Assembly (NCBI GenBank): GCA_927349885.1
Contig: OV651817.1
Span: 52,202,273-52,266,272 of the forward strand
From: Psylliodes chrysocephalus
Lineage: Eukaryota; Arthropoda; Insecta; Coleoptera; Chrysomelidae
Reading direction: 5' to 3'
Length of the DNA: 64,000 bases
Shown: positions 50,705 through 63,000 of the stretch, piece by piece
Numbering within the stretch: the first letter of the stretch is position 1
Layout: every line of letters starts with the position of its first letter
Notes under the pieces: generated by a model
What the model saw: the letters and a program-made list of their open reading frames with translations, nothing else
The model's database searches: none
What the model was told of the DNA's origin: nothing
Position numbers and translations under genes: made by a program

Positions 50705-51444
50705 AGTTGTGATCCGACAGAATTAAACACTGGTCCATAAATACTGCAAAACGATTGGTTAAGAAAATCATTCAAAAAAGATGTAAGAATATTCTTGATT
50801 CAACAAAAGTATAAATACATAAACAACACTAAAAAACATTTAAAAACAAATGTCCGATTTTGAGATTATATCTAAATTTCTCAAAAATATATTGGATGGA
50901 AGATTGCCATAATTCGTGAAATGCAATACTGGTGCCATCTATCAACAGATAGTCACACTATCGAGTTGCACATATTACTTGTAGAATAGATGCCGAAACT
51001 TGATTTTAAATTAACGCACTTTTCTCTCACGCTCATGGAGAAACGATTATTACTCACGTTCAGGCCTCGCAACGAAATGGAGACAGGCGTAACAAAAAAG
51101 CTACAAAAAAGTTACAAAAAATGAGCCTGGTCCGAGCTGGTGCCGCTACAAATATCCGCTAAGCTAGCGGATCCGCGCTTTTCTCAGGTTCAGTACAAGC
51201 TACAAAAGGGAGACTATCGTAACAAAAAAGCTACAAAAAAGTTACGAAAAACCAGCTGGGTCTGAATCTGTGCCGCTACTATGTAATTTATGGAAATTCA
51301 AGCTAGCGGATCCGCTGTTTTTTCGGACCTGGGCAAAGCTACAAATTCGCAAATAGCGTAACAAAAAAAGCTACAAAAAACCCACCAGGTCTTGTATGGT
51401 GCCGCCACAGAGTGCCCGCTAGCTTGATATAGCCCTAAACCGAA

Positions 51445-52700
51445 GGCTAAAAGGGTCGTTTGGAGTAAAAAGTGTTAAAGTAGTTAAAGGAACTTGGCAG
51501 ACCGAACCACAAAGCACGTATCTTCTAGAGACCCCACGCCAATGTTAAACTTTTAAACCAAATTAGCGCCACCTTGTGTTTGGAGCTGGAACTAAAATGA
51601 CAATTGACAGATGGCGGTAAATTCAAATTGTAATTTTTAGGAGTAGGTAGTAGTTTTAAATTAAATTTTAAATGATGTCCACATAAATTATTTTATAAAA
51701 TAAAGAATGGAACTAGTAAGTTCGAAACTTTTATTTTACAAAATAATTTAGGTCGATTATACCAAATTTGAGGAATTAATTTGTTATAAGCAGGGGTCTG
51801 ATGTGGAGAGTTGGTTCTGCATATTATTATTAAATAAATATAAGATATATCAATAAATAATCAAATAGAACATTCTTAAAATATGTTTATTAATAACTTA
51901 AATAAATATTATTAGATAAAAATAAATACAAATAATAATACATATTTAACGAATACTTACTCTCTAATCTTTAAAGTACCTATCAATAATTTAAATGTGA
52001 AGTAGAGACTAGGATATTACATTTTATTAACACTAAAATAATATATTTTATAAATGTCTTTTAAACCGAGGACAAATGTAATATAGGTATTGTATTAAAA
52101 GGTGAATCATTTTAACTATTCATTCAATGATAAATAGGTATTTTCCTTCCAAATACAGATGGTGGTATTACTCCACTGCTTTGTGTATTACTCTCTTATG
52201 TGAAAAATGATTTCGGAATCTAGTCCAGTGATAAATTGATTATCAATTAGTTGTTATACCCGTTTGTCTTTTTATGATGCAGATGCATGGTGAATCAATA
52301 AGTTTTTCTCGAAGTTTTCAACGTAGCACCCACAGGTAGCACCAAAATTATTGCAAAACACAGTAGCAAATAGAAAAGCAAAACATCACAATTTTGCAAA
52401 TAACTAAGACGAAACTATAAACAGAAACCAAAAGCCAAAGCCAACAAAAAATCACTAAAATCAGACGGAAAAATGAGATTAACCAAAAACATAAATAAAT
52501 ACACGTCACATCTTTGGAGTCTTTGGTTAAGTTTTTCTCCCATAAAGCTTAAAAATGAAGTAAGAAATCAGAATTTTACCAGTAGCCCCATCTAGAGTTT
52601 GGAGCAAATAGCATAAAAAATGTCAATTGTCGGTTTTGACCTTGGTCATTCACGTGGAACCTCTATGTGCTTTGTGGACCGAACGCAATGAAACGCGGCA
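51445..52700. other. Unassigned AT-rich stretch upstream of NOP2
   Basis: Two weakly similar segments (51560-51650 and 52580-52650) share GTTTGGAGC(T/A) and GACAATTGAC-like motifs; likely eroded repeat. No gene seen. Confidence 0.45.
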
Positions 52701-52705
52701 TATGA

Positions 52706-53459
52706 GGCGTGTTCTTTTATTCAGCGCTGTCCAGCGCTTGCAGCAAACTGTTCGTAAATTAAGCGATGGAAAGACGATTGTTATGTGTCAATCGTTCTTT
52801 TTTTCAGCGGTGAGTTCACCAATGAACTGGAGTGGGGTAGAAAGCCAATGTGCATATTGTATCATAAAACAAGATGCGACTCTATGGGCGCAGCCATTTT
52901 TATTTCTCATCTCACTCGGGAGTATTTATAATAACCATTTTCTGTTTCACATTGTTATTGTTCAATCCACAAGCTGGTGGATCAGACAATAACAAAGTGA
53001 AATAGAAAATGGTTGTTATAAATACTTCCGAGTGAGATGAAAAATAACCTGTCTTTGCCCATAGAGTCGCATCTCAAGCCTATTGATAAGCATTCTACCC
53101 CACTCCAGTTCATTGGAGTTCACCAATGAGCCAATGTATCCATCGGCTTTAAAAGCCAATGGATATATGATGGATGAATGGTGGGGAGAGTTAACCAACT
53201 TTTTTAAAAGTATGAACACGATTATTTAGACAAAAGTTAACCTACATTATAAAAGTTTAAATATAAAACGGCTACAGAAGAGATAAATTACTGTTAATTT
53301 AAATTAAAACGGATTTAATTTTTAAAGCGGTATCCAACGTCAAATTTTTCATTTGAGAAATGTTCTTATATTCAGCGCAAATACCTTCCACCAGAAATAA
53401 ATCAGTGACGTCCTGATATCAATCACTGATGGAACAATTGTTGAATAAAAGAACACACC
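52706..53459. mobile_element. Foldback/MITE with TATGA duplication upstream of NOP2
   Basis: Ends GGCGTGTTCTTTTATTCA and TGAATAAAAGAACACACC, flanked by TATGA at 52701-52705 and 53460-53464. An inner palindrome (about 52810-53125) shares CACTCGGAAGTATTT-like sequence, AGTTCACCAATGA and CATTTTCTGTTTCAC. It ends about 145 bp before the NOP2 start codon. The 121-codon frame across its left edge is not supported. Confidence 0.75.
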
Positions 53460-53604
53460 TATGATTTTTTCAAGATTCTTATGTCAACTGTCTAATACTG
53501 TCTGCTGTCAAACTATTTAACCTAACACCATTTTCCTGATACCACATGGAATTTAATTTTCTTGTTTTTTTATTAAAATATTAGTTATTATCTATTAAAT
53601 TCCA

Positions 53605-54054
53605 ATGGGAAGAAAAGCAAAGTTTACTGAGGGAGTGGTCGTTAAAAAAGGGCCTGGCAGAAAGTCAAAAAAACAGAAAGATCCTACTTTTTCTAAAGCT
53701 TTAATTGGTAAGGGAATTAGTGATTTTATATTATAACTACTACTACAAATACTCATGTAGATTTATATTTCAGGTAACGACAATCTTGACAAGAAATTAA
53801 GTCACAGACAAAGGAAAAGAGCTACAAAGAGACTACAAAAAGCGCAAGTTAAACAGGAAAAGCAAAAGCTGAAAAAATCTGAAACACATGTTACCCAAAA
53901 TGGACAGGACGATTCTGAAGAATTATCTTCTGAATCGGATAATGAAGTTGTGCTAAAACCAAGTACAGTAGGGTTCTCAGATGATAATAAACAATGGTTG
54001 ACCCCTAAACACACGTCCAAAAAGATAGAATTGGAAGAAGAAAGTGATGAAGAG
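53605..54054 (+). CDS. NOP2: NOP2 exons 1-2: basic N-terminal region
   Basis: Exon 1 (53605-53707) ends in phase 1 at a GTAAGG donor. Exon 2 (53774-54054) follows a 66-bp intron with a TTTCAG acceptor and ends in phase 0 at GTACGT. Together they encode 128 residues rich in Lys, Arg, Ser and Glu, including KKGPGRKSKKQK and HRQRKRATKRLQK. These look like nucleolar localisation or RNA-contact segments and are followed by the first acidic clusters. The region has low complexity, as is usual for NOP2 N-termini, so it is assigned mainly by splicing in frame to the catalytic exons. Confidence 0.85.
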
Positions 54055-57000
54055 GTACGTACCAGCTATTCTGTGTAATTAGAAAGAATTATTTTGGTTC
54101 CGCTGACATTTAAAATTTGTTTTTTGTTTACCTTAAAAATCTTCAAAATGTGTTGTCCAGTTTCAATCCTGTAAAACATGTGAATTAAATCATTTCAATT
54201 TATTTGGTTGGGATTCAGCTCTTAAGGCTAGGGCATTTTGGGTCAAAATATTGAGACCAAACTTGGTGGCGTAGGTGTCTAAGGTGCTTGCATTCATTTG
54301 CAAGCAATTTTGAGGTAGAGAGACACCTGGCTTCGAATCCTACGGAAGAACATGATAATTTGTTTGAATGTTTCTCTAAAGGATTTGATGGATGCTGTAT
54401 TAGCAGAAATTTAATTTCTGTTGATACTATAAAAATCAACATGTATTACTATTTTTTAGTCAAATCAAAATTAAATGCAGAAATAAACACAATAAAGCTC
54501 GAACTTTCAGGCATTTGTATTACTAAAATAAACATAACAGCAAATCATACAACTATTGGCATTAGTTCTTTATATAGGTCTCCTCAAACTTTGACAGATA
54601 CATTTATTCGAGACATAGAAAATTACATCCCCACTCACCTAAACAAAAGTATTGAAATGTTTATAGGAGACATTAATATCGATCTCCTGGACGAAAAAAA
54701 TCATATCACAAATAACTACGAAGCAACTCTTCACTCAAATGGCTTCTTGTCTTATATAAATACAATCACACGGGCTCAGAGTAAAACCTGTTTGGATCAC
54801 ATATTTTTAAGAAACAATATTAAAACCGAAAAATTAAAATTCAACTGATATATGATAAACTACGATTTAACCGATCATGATCCGGTTATGATAAATATTT
54901 CAAACCCTCTTTCAATAAATAAAACAAAATCTCTAACTACCTATACAACTATAACTAAAATTGATACTGACAAACTAATTTCTAAATTTGAAGCTTTAAC
55001 ATGGGAAAGTGTTCTCAATGAAAATAACCCTGAAATAACAACTCAAAAGTTCTATGACAAATATCTCAATAGTATTGAATCATGTAAAATTGTAAAAAAA
55101 ATTAAACAAAAAAATCATAAAAAGATAAAACCTTGGATAACAAATGGCTTAATCAATTCCATCAAAAACAGAGATAAACTAAAAAAGCAATTACAAAAAA
55201 AGCACTCCATTAATAAAGAAAATGAATATAAAATTTTTAGAAACAATTTAAATGAATAAACACAAGAATAACTTAAAAAAAACCTACCAGATAATTTCAG
55301 AAGCTACAAATGACAGCTGTAAAAAAAGTCAAAACCACTTGGTAATTGTTGATGATGGGAATAAAGATTTCAATACTGACAAAGAAATGGCGAACTATTG
55401 TAATAAATATTTTACCTCTATTGGTACAAAAATGTATGAAACCATTCGTGATTGTAAAATAAATTACCCTGTACAAACGATGATAACTAAGTCAATATTT
55501 TTAAAACCTATTTGTGACAATGATACAATTAGATATATAAATAGCCTAAAGAACAACAGTACCCCTGGATTTGATTGTGTATCAGTAAAACACAAAACTA
55601 TTACATCCGTTCATTGTAACTCCCTTAAAACATATAATTAATACAATATTCTGTACTGGGATTGTACCGAAACATTTTAAAAAATCCATTATAACCCCGA
55701 TCTATAAAACCGGTAACCCAAACTTAATAGGCAATTACAAGCCAATCAGTTTAATTAGTAATATCGCAAAAATATTTGAGAAATGTTTGAAAGAGAGACT
55801 CATTGAATACTTAACAATTAACAATCTGCTTCCTCAGCATCAATATGGTTTTACAGAGGGTCTTAATTCGAGTGATGCTATGCATGCACTAATATCTCAT
55901 GTAGCTGAAGAAATGAACAACAATAAAAAATGTATCGCCACCTTTTTGGATTTAGCAAAGGCTTTTGACACAGTGCCACACCAAAAACTTTTCGATGTAC
56001 TTGAAAAGAATGGGATAAGAGGCACTGCATGGAATGTCTTTGAAAGCTATCTGACTCAGAGGGAACAACAAGTTAAAATAAGAGATAGTCTTAGTAATCC
56101 TGAATATGTACAAATTGGTATACCTCAAGGTACTGTCTTAGGGCCAATATTATTCAACTTATACATCAAAAGCTTGACTGAGATTGACATTCAAGGTAAA
56201 GTAATTTCTTATGCAGACAATACTGTGCTCGTCTTCAGTAATAAAACTTGGGAATCTACAAAAATGCAAGCCATACAACGAATTGAACATGTAAAAAACT
56301 GGTTAGATGTTTGTAAATTATCCCTTAATATCAAAGAAACGAACTATATAGCATTCTCTAAAACATTAGCTGATCGCCCTCATTTTAAAGAAATAGTTAC
56401 CAGTAATTTGGACTCTAAAATACAAGAAACAGAAACTTCTAAATACTTGGGTATAATTATAGACAAACATCTAAAATGGGACTCTCATATAGCATATATA
56501 TCAAAAAAGCTTAGATTTATAATCTATAAATTTTATCTTTTAAAACAATTTCTTAACCAAAATCTCTTAATAAGCCTATATTTTAGCTTGGTAGAATCTA
56601 TTCTATGTTATGGTATACTAGTATGGGGAGGCCTATATGAAACAACCCTTAGACCACTAAATGTCATACAAAATAAAATACTGAAAATTATTTTCAACAA
56701 ACAGCGATTATATCCTACTATTCTACTATATAATGAAACAATATCTAATGTTAGAAGTTTATACATGAACACAATATGCTGTTACATACAAAAACATGAG
56801 GTACTAAAAAAACCTCTGGGTCATCAACATAAAACCAGAACTTTTAATAACTTGAATATTAAAATATCTATGCCTAATAGTGAATCTTTCAAAAATTGTA
56901 TAAATTACTTAGGACCAAAGTGTTACAATGCTTTACCTCCTGAGATCAAATTAATTAACTAACAACATTTATTTAAGAAAGCATGCAAATCCTTCATCTA

Positions 57001-60000
57001 CCAAAACTACTCAAAATTGTATAGATTCTTCTTAGAATAACACACATCTCACTGTAATATGTTGGAACCCTGTAGATTACAAGATTATAACATTATTACA
57101 TATTATATTATATAACATTGCTGCCTTATTACATTTAACATTTATATAAAAATACTAAAACTTTATATTTTAGTTTTTTAATCTTTATGTATTAGTTTTT
57201 TAGTCTGTCTAGCACATACAGGTGCTAACTTATTTACCTATGACTAATTTATAATTTGTTTATTGTTGTAATTAATCATGTTATTACTGTAATTAATCCT
57301 GTCATAAATAAATTAAATAAAAATTAAAATAAAAATGATGATGGTGAGTGGGGTTTTCCTCACCTGTAAGTCAAATGGCACCACAATCATCTTTAAGTTG
57401 CCCTGGAGTGCCACGGCAAATAATAATATCCGCCACTTTCCCCTACACAAGTTGCTTTAATTTCATAACTCATTTCATCAATTTGCCTTTGAACTTTTCT
57501 CCAATAGTATGGGGTTTTCTGGATTTTGCTATAAGTAGCGAGATATTGTAAGACACTCTCACACCATCATCTCTTTGTGACATTGAAGCGAACAATTTGT
57601 CCACTGTGGGTCTCTTCTGAACTTTAACTTTGAGCATTTGAAAGTATTTCAAATATTTACCTATTTTATCAGGGTGACATCTTCTTAAATGATCCTCCAG
57701 CTTAGTTTCATGACTTCAAACTTTGTTGCATAAAAGGCACATATGCAATTGCTTGTCCGACAAGGAAGGAATGACGCCAAATTTCAATTAATCAACACTG
57801 TATTGTCTAAATTTCTTTTTAGATTCGGCCATGTTTAATATCAGTTACCTGTGAACAAAATTGAGCTTAGTTATACCAATAATGTAAAAGATATTAGGCA
57901 AAAAAGCTTATTTAATTCAATAATTTAACTTATTGTAAATCTGCTGAATTAATGGTTAATGCTTCTTAAGCAGGTAACACTTCTCCAATGGAACAACTTT
58001 TGGAAAAAGGTGTTGAGCATACGAAGGACAACAATGCCATTAACTTTTTTGTCTGTGATCTTGTTTAAAAGGTGCAAGGCTGAATATAGTCGTAGGTACG
58101 TCATACACACTTCAACTTATTAAAAACAAATCTTGTGTCCAAACTAAAGGGATTAGCTAGTAACCGTTGAAAACCTCCACTATTCACCTTCTGGTTCCAT
58201 TGGATTTTATTATTCAATCAGCTTAGCTCGATAGAATAATACAATCATATTAAGAAGTACTTGAACAATTTAACTAAATTCAACCTTGTACGTTTAGAAT
58301 AAGATCGTGGATTATGTCCATTAGGGTGTTTCATTTTTGAGCAACTTTTTTTTTTCAACTAAAAAATAGGCTTAAAACTTTCAGGAAGGTGAAAAAAGAA
58401 GCCTCTAAAAATTTGAGCTCTTACAATTATCATTTAGTGGTGCCTGTTCTTAACTTTCCATTTTCCATCTAAATAACATAGAAAAAACATTTTTCTTTTT
58501 TCTTATTTTTGTAGCTTGACATTTGAGCATTTTAAAAATAAAGTGAAAAATGATTTTGGTAGGAAATTGAACGCTCTACAAAAAGTTCTAATTTATTTTT
58601 TTCATAGAGCGAGCCGTTCTGAAGATATTCAAACTTAAAGTTGCAAATGTATGAAATTAGGACTTTTATTTTATTAAACTGATGACTTTTTTATGTCTTA
58701 AAAATTATTTTTAAGAAAACATCATTATTTTCATATAGAAATAAAATAACGACGCACAGAAGACAAAAATTCACCAGAAATATTTAAAAAAAAAATATAT
58801 GAGTGACTTTGTTTCAAAACAATCATTGAAACTTTTTGACAAATTTGATTTGCCGTACGACTTTCTGGATGCAGATGTCCTACTTTGGCCAGATAATGAA
58901 AGTTATCAAGAGAATTTGGAGTTTTTCGAAAAATTTAAAGTTGTCAATGACGTTGCAGGACATGGCGTCGCATTAGTAGAAGAATATAATAGATGCCTAA
59001 CTAAAGATGAGGAACAATTTCAATATGTATTACAAGTGGTAAAGGAGCATCGACGAAAATATCCAAATTGTAATAAAAAACTTCAACAAATATAGTTACA
59101 TCATTTAATTCTGATAAGACATTAAAATATCTATTAGTTTCAAAATTGTAGTATGCTAATTGTTAAAAAGTTTTTTTTAATCTATAAAATAATAATTTTT
59201 TCTGAACCTAATTCATAATTACTTTTGTTTAACAGTTAATCAAATAATCAAATAATATCTAAGATGTAATTTTTTTATTTTAGCTTTCTAAAAATATTAC
59301 CGCACAAAAACCAATTTTCTGATTAAAAACAATTTTTAAGACATAAAAAAGTCATCAATATTAGTTTAATAAAATAAAAGTCCTAATTTCACTCATTTGC
59401 AACTTTAAGTTTGAATATCTTCAGAATGGCTCACTCTATGAAAAAAATAAATTAGAACTTTTTTGTAGAGCGTTCAATTTCCTACCAAAATCATTTTTCA
59501 CTTTATTTTTAAAATGCTCAAATGTCAAACTACAAAAATAAGAAAAAAGAAAAAAAATTCCATGTTATTTAGATGGAAAATGGAAAGTTAGGAACAGGCA
59601 CCACTAAATTATAATATTAAGAGCTCAAATTTTTAGAGGCTTCTTTTTTCACCTTCCTGAAAGTTTTAAGTTTGTTTTTAGTTGAAAAAAAAAAGTTGCT
59701 ACACTGTCTTTACGAATGTCTGAGACAAGAATGGGCAAGCACTTCTACTTCGCATAGGTAGCATGTATATGTGCAAGTTTCTACAAGTTCAAAGTTTATT
59801 ATGACCTCAAAGTGAATACTTATTCTACTAACTTACACAATTTTATGAGATATATTAATTTACTACTTATATTATAAAATTGCGAAAATGAGTTATTTGT
59901 TTACAAAATCTACAACAGTACAATTTTAGTACTGATTGTCATCTATTTTTTTTATGCTTTCAGGTAAAAACTAAACAACAAATCATCTTTGTGTGTGGGT

Positions 60001-63000
60001 TACTCCATTAATGGAAAGTCAAAATTAAAGTTGTGACCTGCTTAAATGAGATCGACTTTCGTGAACCCCCGTTTACATCTCACGGACCCCTAATTCTTTT
60101 TTTCGCTCACATGGACCCCTTGTAGGTCATCTTCACCCCTGGGGTCGATATAGACCACTTTGGGTAACATCGCTTTAGCTGATATCACGGAGGTGCCACC
60201 TTCAAAAAATAATGTTACAATTTTTTCAAGAACAGCCAATATGCTTGGTGAACAGGGCATTGATTTTATTGGTCTTTCCCTGAGTTCCTTTGAAGCTAAC
60301 TTGAGGTCAAAGCTTTAAAAACATGATATATGTGATTCATTGATAAATGTATTATATTTTGTATCTATGTAAGTTAAATACCACTGTATTATTTTACTAT
60401 AAAATTTCAACTTTTTTGATAACATTTTTCTAAAAATATTTGGCCGCTGGCATTTAAAAATAGTTACAGATGAGATAAAAATCTAATTTTTTGTCTATTT
60501 ATAATAGACTAGATTTGCAATGTTTTTGTACAAAAATCTTACCACCACCATCCTCTAGAGGGAGATGGAGGGGTGGCATCTATAAAAAATTTAGCTAGAA
60601 CTATTTAAATGATTCAAGTTTTTTACAAAGCTACAATTTTTTTTTGACAATTATTTTCTTTGCATTCTCGATCTATACTGTCGGTTCGGATGTGGGGGGT
60701 TGGCGTAGTTTGGCCTAAAAGGATTTGACCCTATTATTGGTGATTCAACATTCACATTTCTTCGGTGAATCTGGATCACAAATCCTTTTTTAAGTATTCA
60801 AATACTGGTCTCTAAACCTCAAAAAGGAATCGATTCCTGGGATGTGAATCCCATGCGTTTCAAATCCTCCCCATCTCTGATGTATACTGTTTTTATTTAT
60901 TTTTTTTTAAATCTGGGACCATCAATGATCTGTAAGTCGCCATGGAACACTGCTTATTCATTTTTCTGGCTATATAAATGACATACCCCACTCTCTCTTT
61001 TTTCCACACATTATTAAAAAATTGAATTGGAAATTATGTGGACATGTGGGTTCCTCATGTAACCTTTTTTTGAGGCAAGTCTTCATTATCCACCTTGAAG
61101 TATGTCACTGAAAAATGTATAACTTATATTATCAAAACTATATAAATTTTGCCCATCATTTATACTTATCTAAGTATATCTTTCTACTGACATGGTTTTG
61201 TCTAGCTTATTGAAGGGTTAAAAACAACCCCTTATACATTTTCAAAAATCTGTTTTACACACTTTTTTTTCATGTTTCAACATGTTTTTAAATAGTTACC
61301 TAAGTGTAAATCCTTAAAGATGGAAACGTCAACGTCAGTTCAGATAAAAAGTAGAGTTGGATGATTATTTGAATTTTTAATCGTTTAATCGTTACTTTGA
61401 TTATTAAAATTCAAATAAATGATGTTATGCTTCCTCAAATCATTAGCAAATTAAATATTGGTAAATATTTATCTGGAAACATTTAGGGTTTGGTCCCATA
61501 TTAACCGACTACTAATCATAAAACCAGTTTTTTTTGACAGCGGTTCCTGAAAATTTGTTGGTTACATTTGGACCACGGCCGAGAGATGCGTCACTTTTGT
61601 GACAGATTGACATTCGACTTAATGATAACCGTAAAAATATACTGGTTAGCGAATTGACGTTTTCACCATTTTCAGGTAACCGCGTCCCTAATTTAACCAG
61701 TTTTTCAGGAATTTCAAGCAGAGTAGTTAGTTTTGGACCGTTTAACCGATATTTTGGTTAATATCGGACGATACCCTTTAATTGGTCGAAAAACATGTAA
61801 ATAATGACAGTTTAACAACATTAAAAAAATTAAATAAGAGATCATGAAATATCGCCTTACTCGATTGGATATTCATTATAACAACGTGTTTGTTGTTTTA
61901 GTGCCACACTTCAAGGCGGCCTATAAGAGTATAATGAAAGTTTACCTGGAAAAAAATGTTACATGAAGAACTCACCTTAGCTCTGACCACATAATCTCTT
62001 GTTCTGATTTTTATAACTTATTTCTGGACACCCTTTATACTTAAACTTCAAATCTTTCCACCTATATTTCTTTATCAGATTTTATAATTCATTAAAAGTT
62101 AAATTTATACAGGAAGAAGAAAGTTGTAATTCTGAACAAGAAATTGTTGAAGAATCTGAAGGTGAACAGGAAAGTGGAGAGTCTGAAGAAGAAGCAGATA
62201 TAGCAGATGAGGATACAGAAGAAGAAGAAGAAGAAGAAGAAGAAGATGTAGATATAGCAGATGAGTATGCAGAAGAAGATGAAGAGCCTGAGGAAGATAA
62301 TTTAAAAGTTGAAAATCTTAATGATTTGTCTGGAGATGATGACTCTGAAGAAGGTGACGAATTTTCAGGTGACTCTGATGATAATAAAGATGACGAGGAT
62401 TTACTTCCAATTGAAAAACAGAGCAAGAAATTGAGAAAACAACAAGAAATAGAAGACAAATTAGCTGAAGAAGAATTGCAGCTCAACATAGCGAACCAAG
62501 AAAAATTCATTTTCCCAGCCAAGGATTCTGAAAATGATATACAAAGTTTACAAGATGTCCAACAGAGAATGCGAGAAATTGTGACTGTTCTTAGTGATTT
62601 TAAAAAACTCAGAGATGGAAAACACTCTCGATCTGAATACATTGATATCCTTAAAAATGATCTATGTACCTATTACAGTTACAATGAGTTTTTAATGGAA
62701 AAATTAATGCAACTATTTCCTCTCTCTGAATTATTGGAGTTTTTAGAGTCTAGTGAAGTACAGAGGCCTCTTACTATAAGAACAAACAGTCTCAAAACTA
62801 GACGACGAGATTTAGCACAAGTTCTAATCAACCGAGGTGTTAATTTGGATCCTATTGGAAAATGGAGTAAGGTGGGGCTGGTAGTCTATTCGTCTCAAGT
62901 ACCCATGGGAGCAACTCCTGAGTATTTGGCTGGACATTACATAATACAGGTAAAATATATTTAAAAAAGTAAAATGTTTCCTTTAAAATAATTAACAATT

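Larger units (their letters stand above)
48761..51434. mobile_element. 2.7-kb foldback (MULE/FB-like) with 10-bp target duplication
   Basis: The ends are GCTATATCAAGCTAGCGGGC and its complement, flanked by a direct CTAAACCGAA (48751-48760 and 51435-51444). Arms (48761-49195 plus 49673-49800, and 50855-51434) contain repeated GCGGATCCGCTAGCTT and GTAGCTTTTTTGTTACG modules. The 9-10 bp duplication and modular arms resemble FB or MULE elements. No transposase. The left arm holds a solo LTR and the centre another foldback. Confidence 0.8.
54350..57340 (+). mobile_element. Decayed full-length-like LINE (CR1/L2 group) in NOP2 intron 2
   Basis: Same strand as NOP2. Holds an AP-endonuclease domain (54288-54905), a linker, and a reverse transcriptase (about 55620-56962), then a 3' UTR and A/T-rich tail ending near 57338. 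Disabled by an in-frame stop (54846), two frameshifts (about 55255 and 55600) and a late stop. ORF1 is not recognisable; a tRNA-like sequence lies directly 5'. Confidence 0.85.

Noticed and set aside
52627..52992. 121-codon + strand frame upstream of NOP2
   Set aside because: Crosses the TATGA target duplication and inverted arm of a foldback element.
62082..62642. 186-codon Ser-rich minus-strand frame
   Set aside because: Complement of the acidic NOP2 exon 3; GAA/GAT codons read as TTC/TCA-type Ser codons in reverse.
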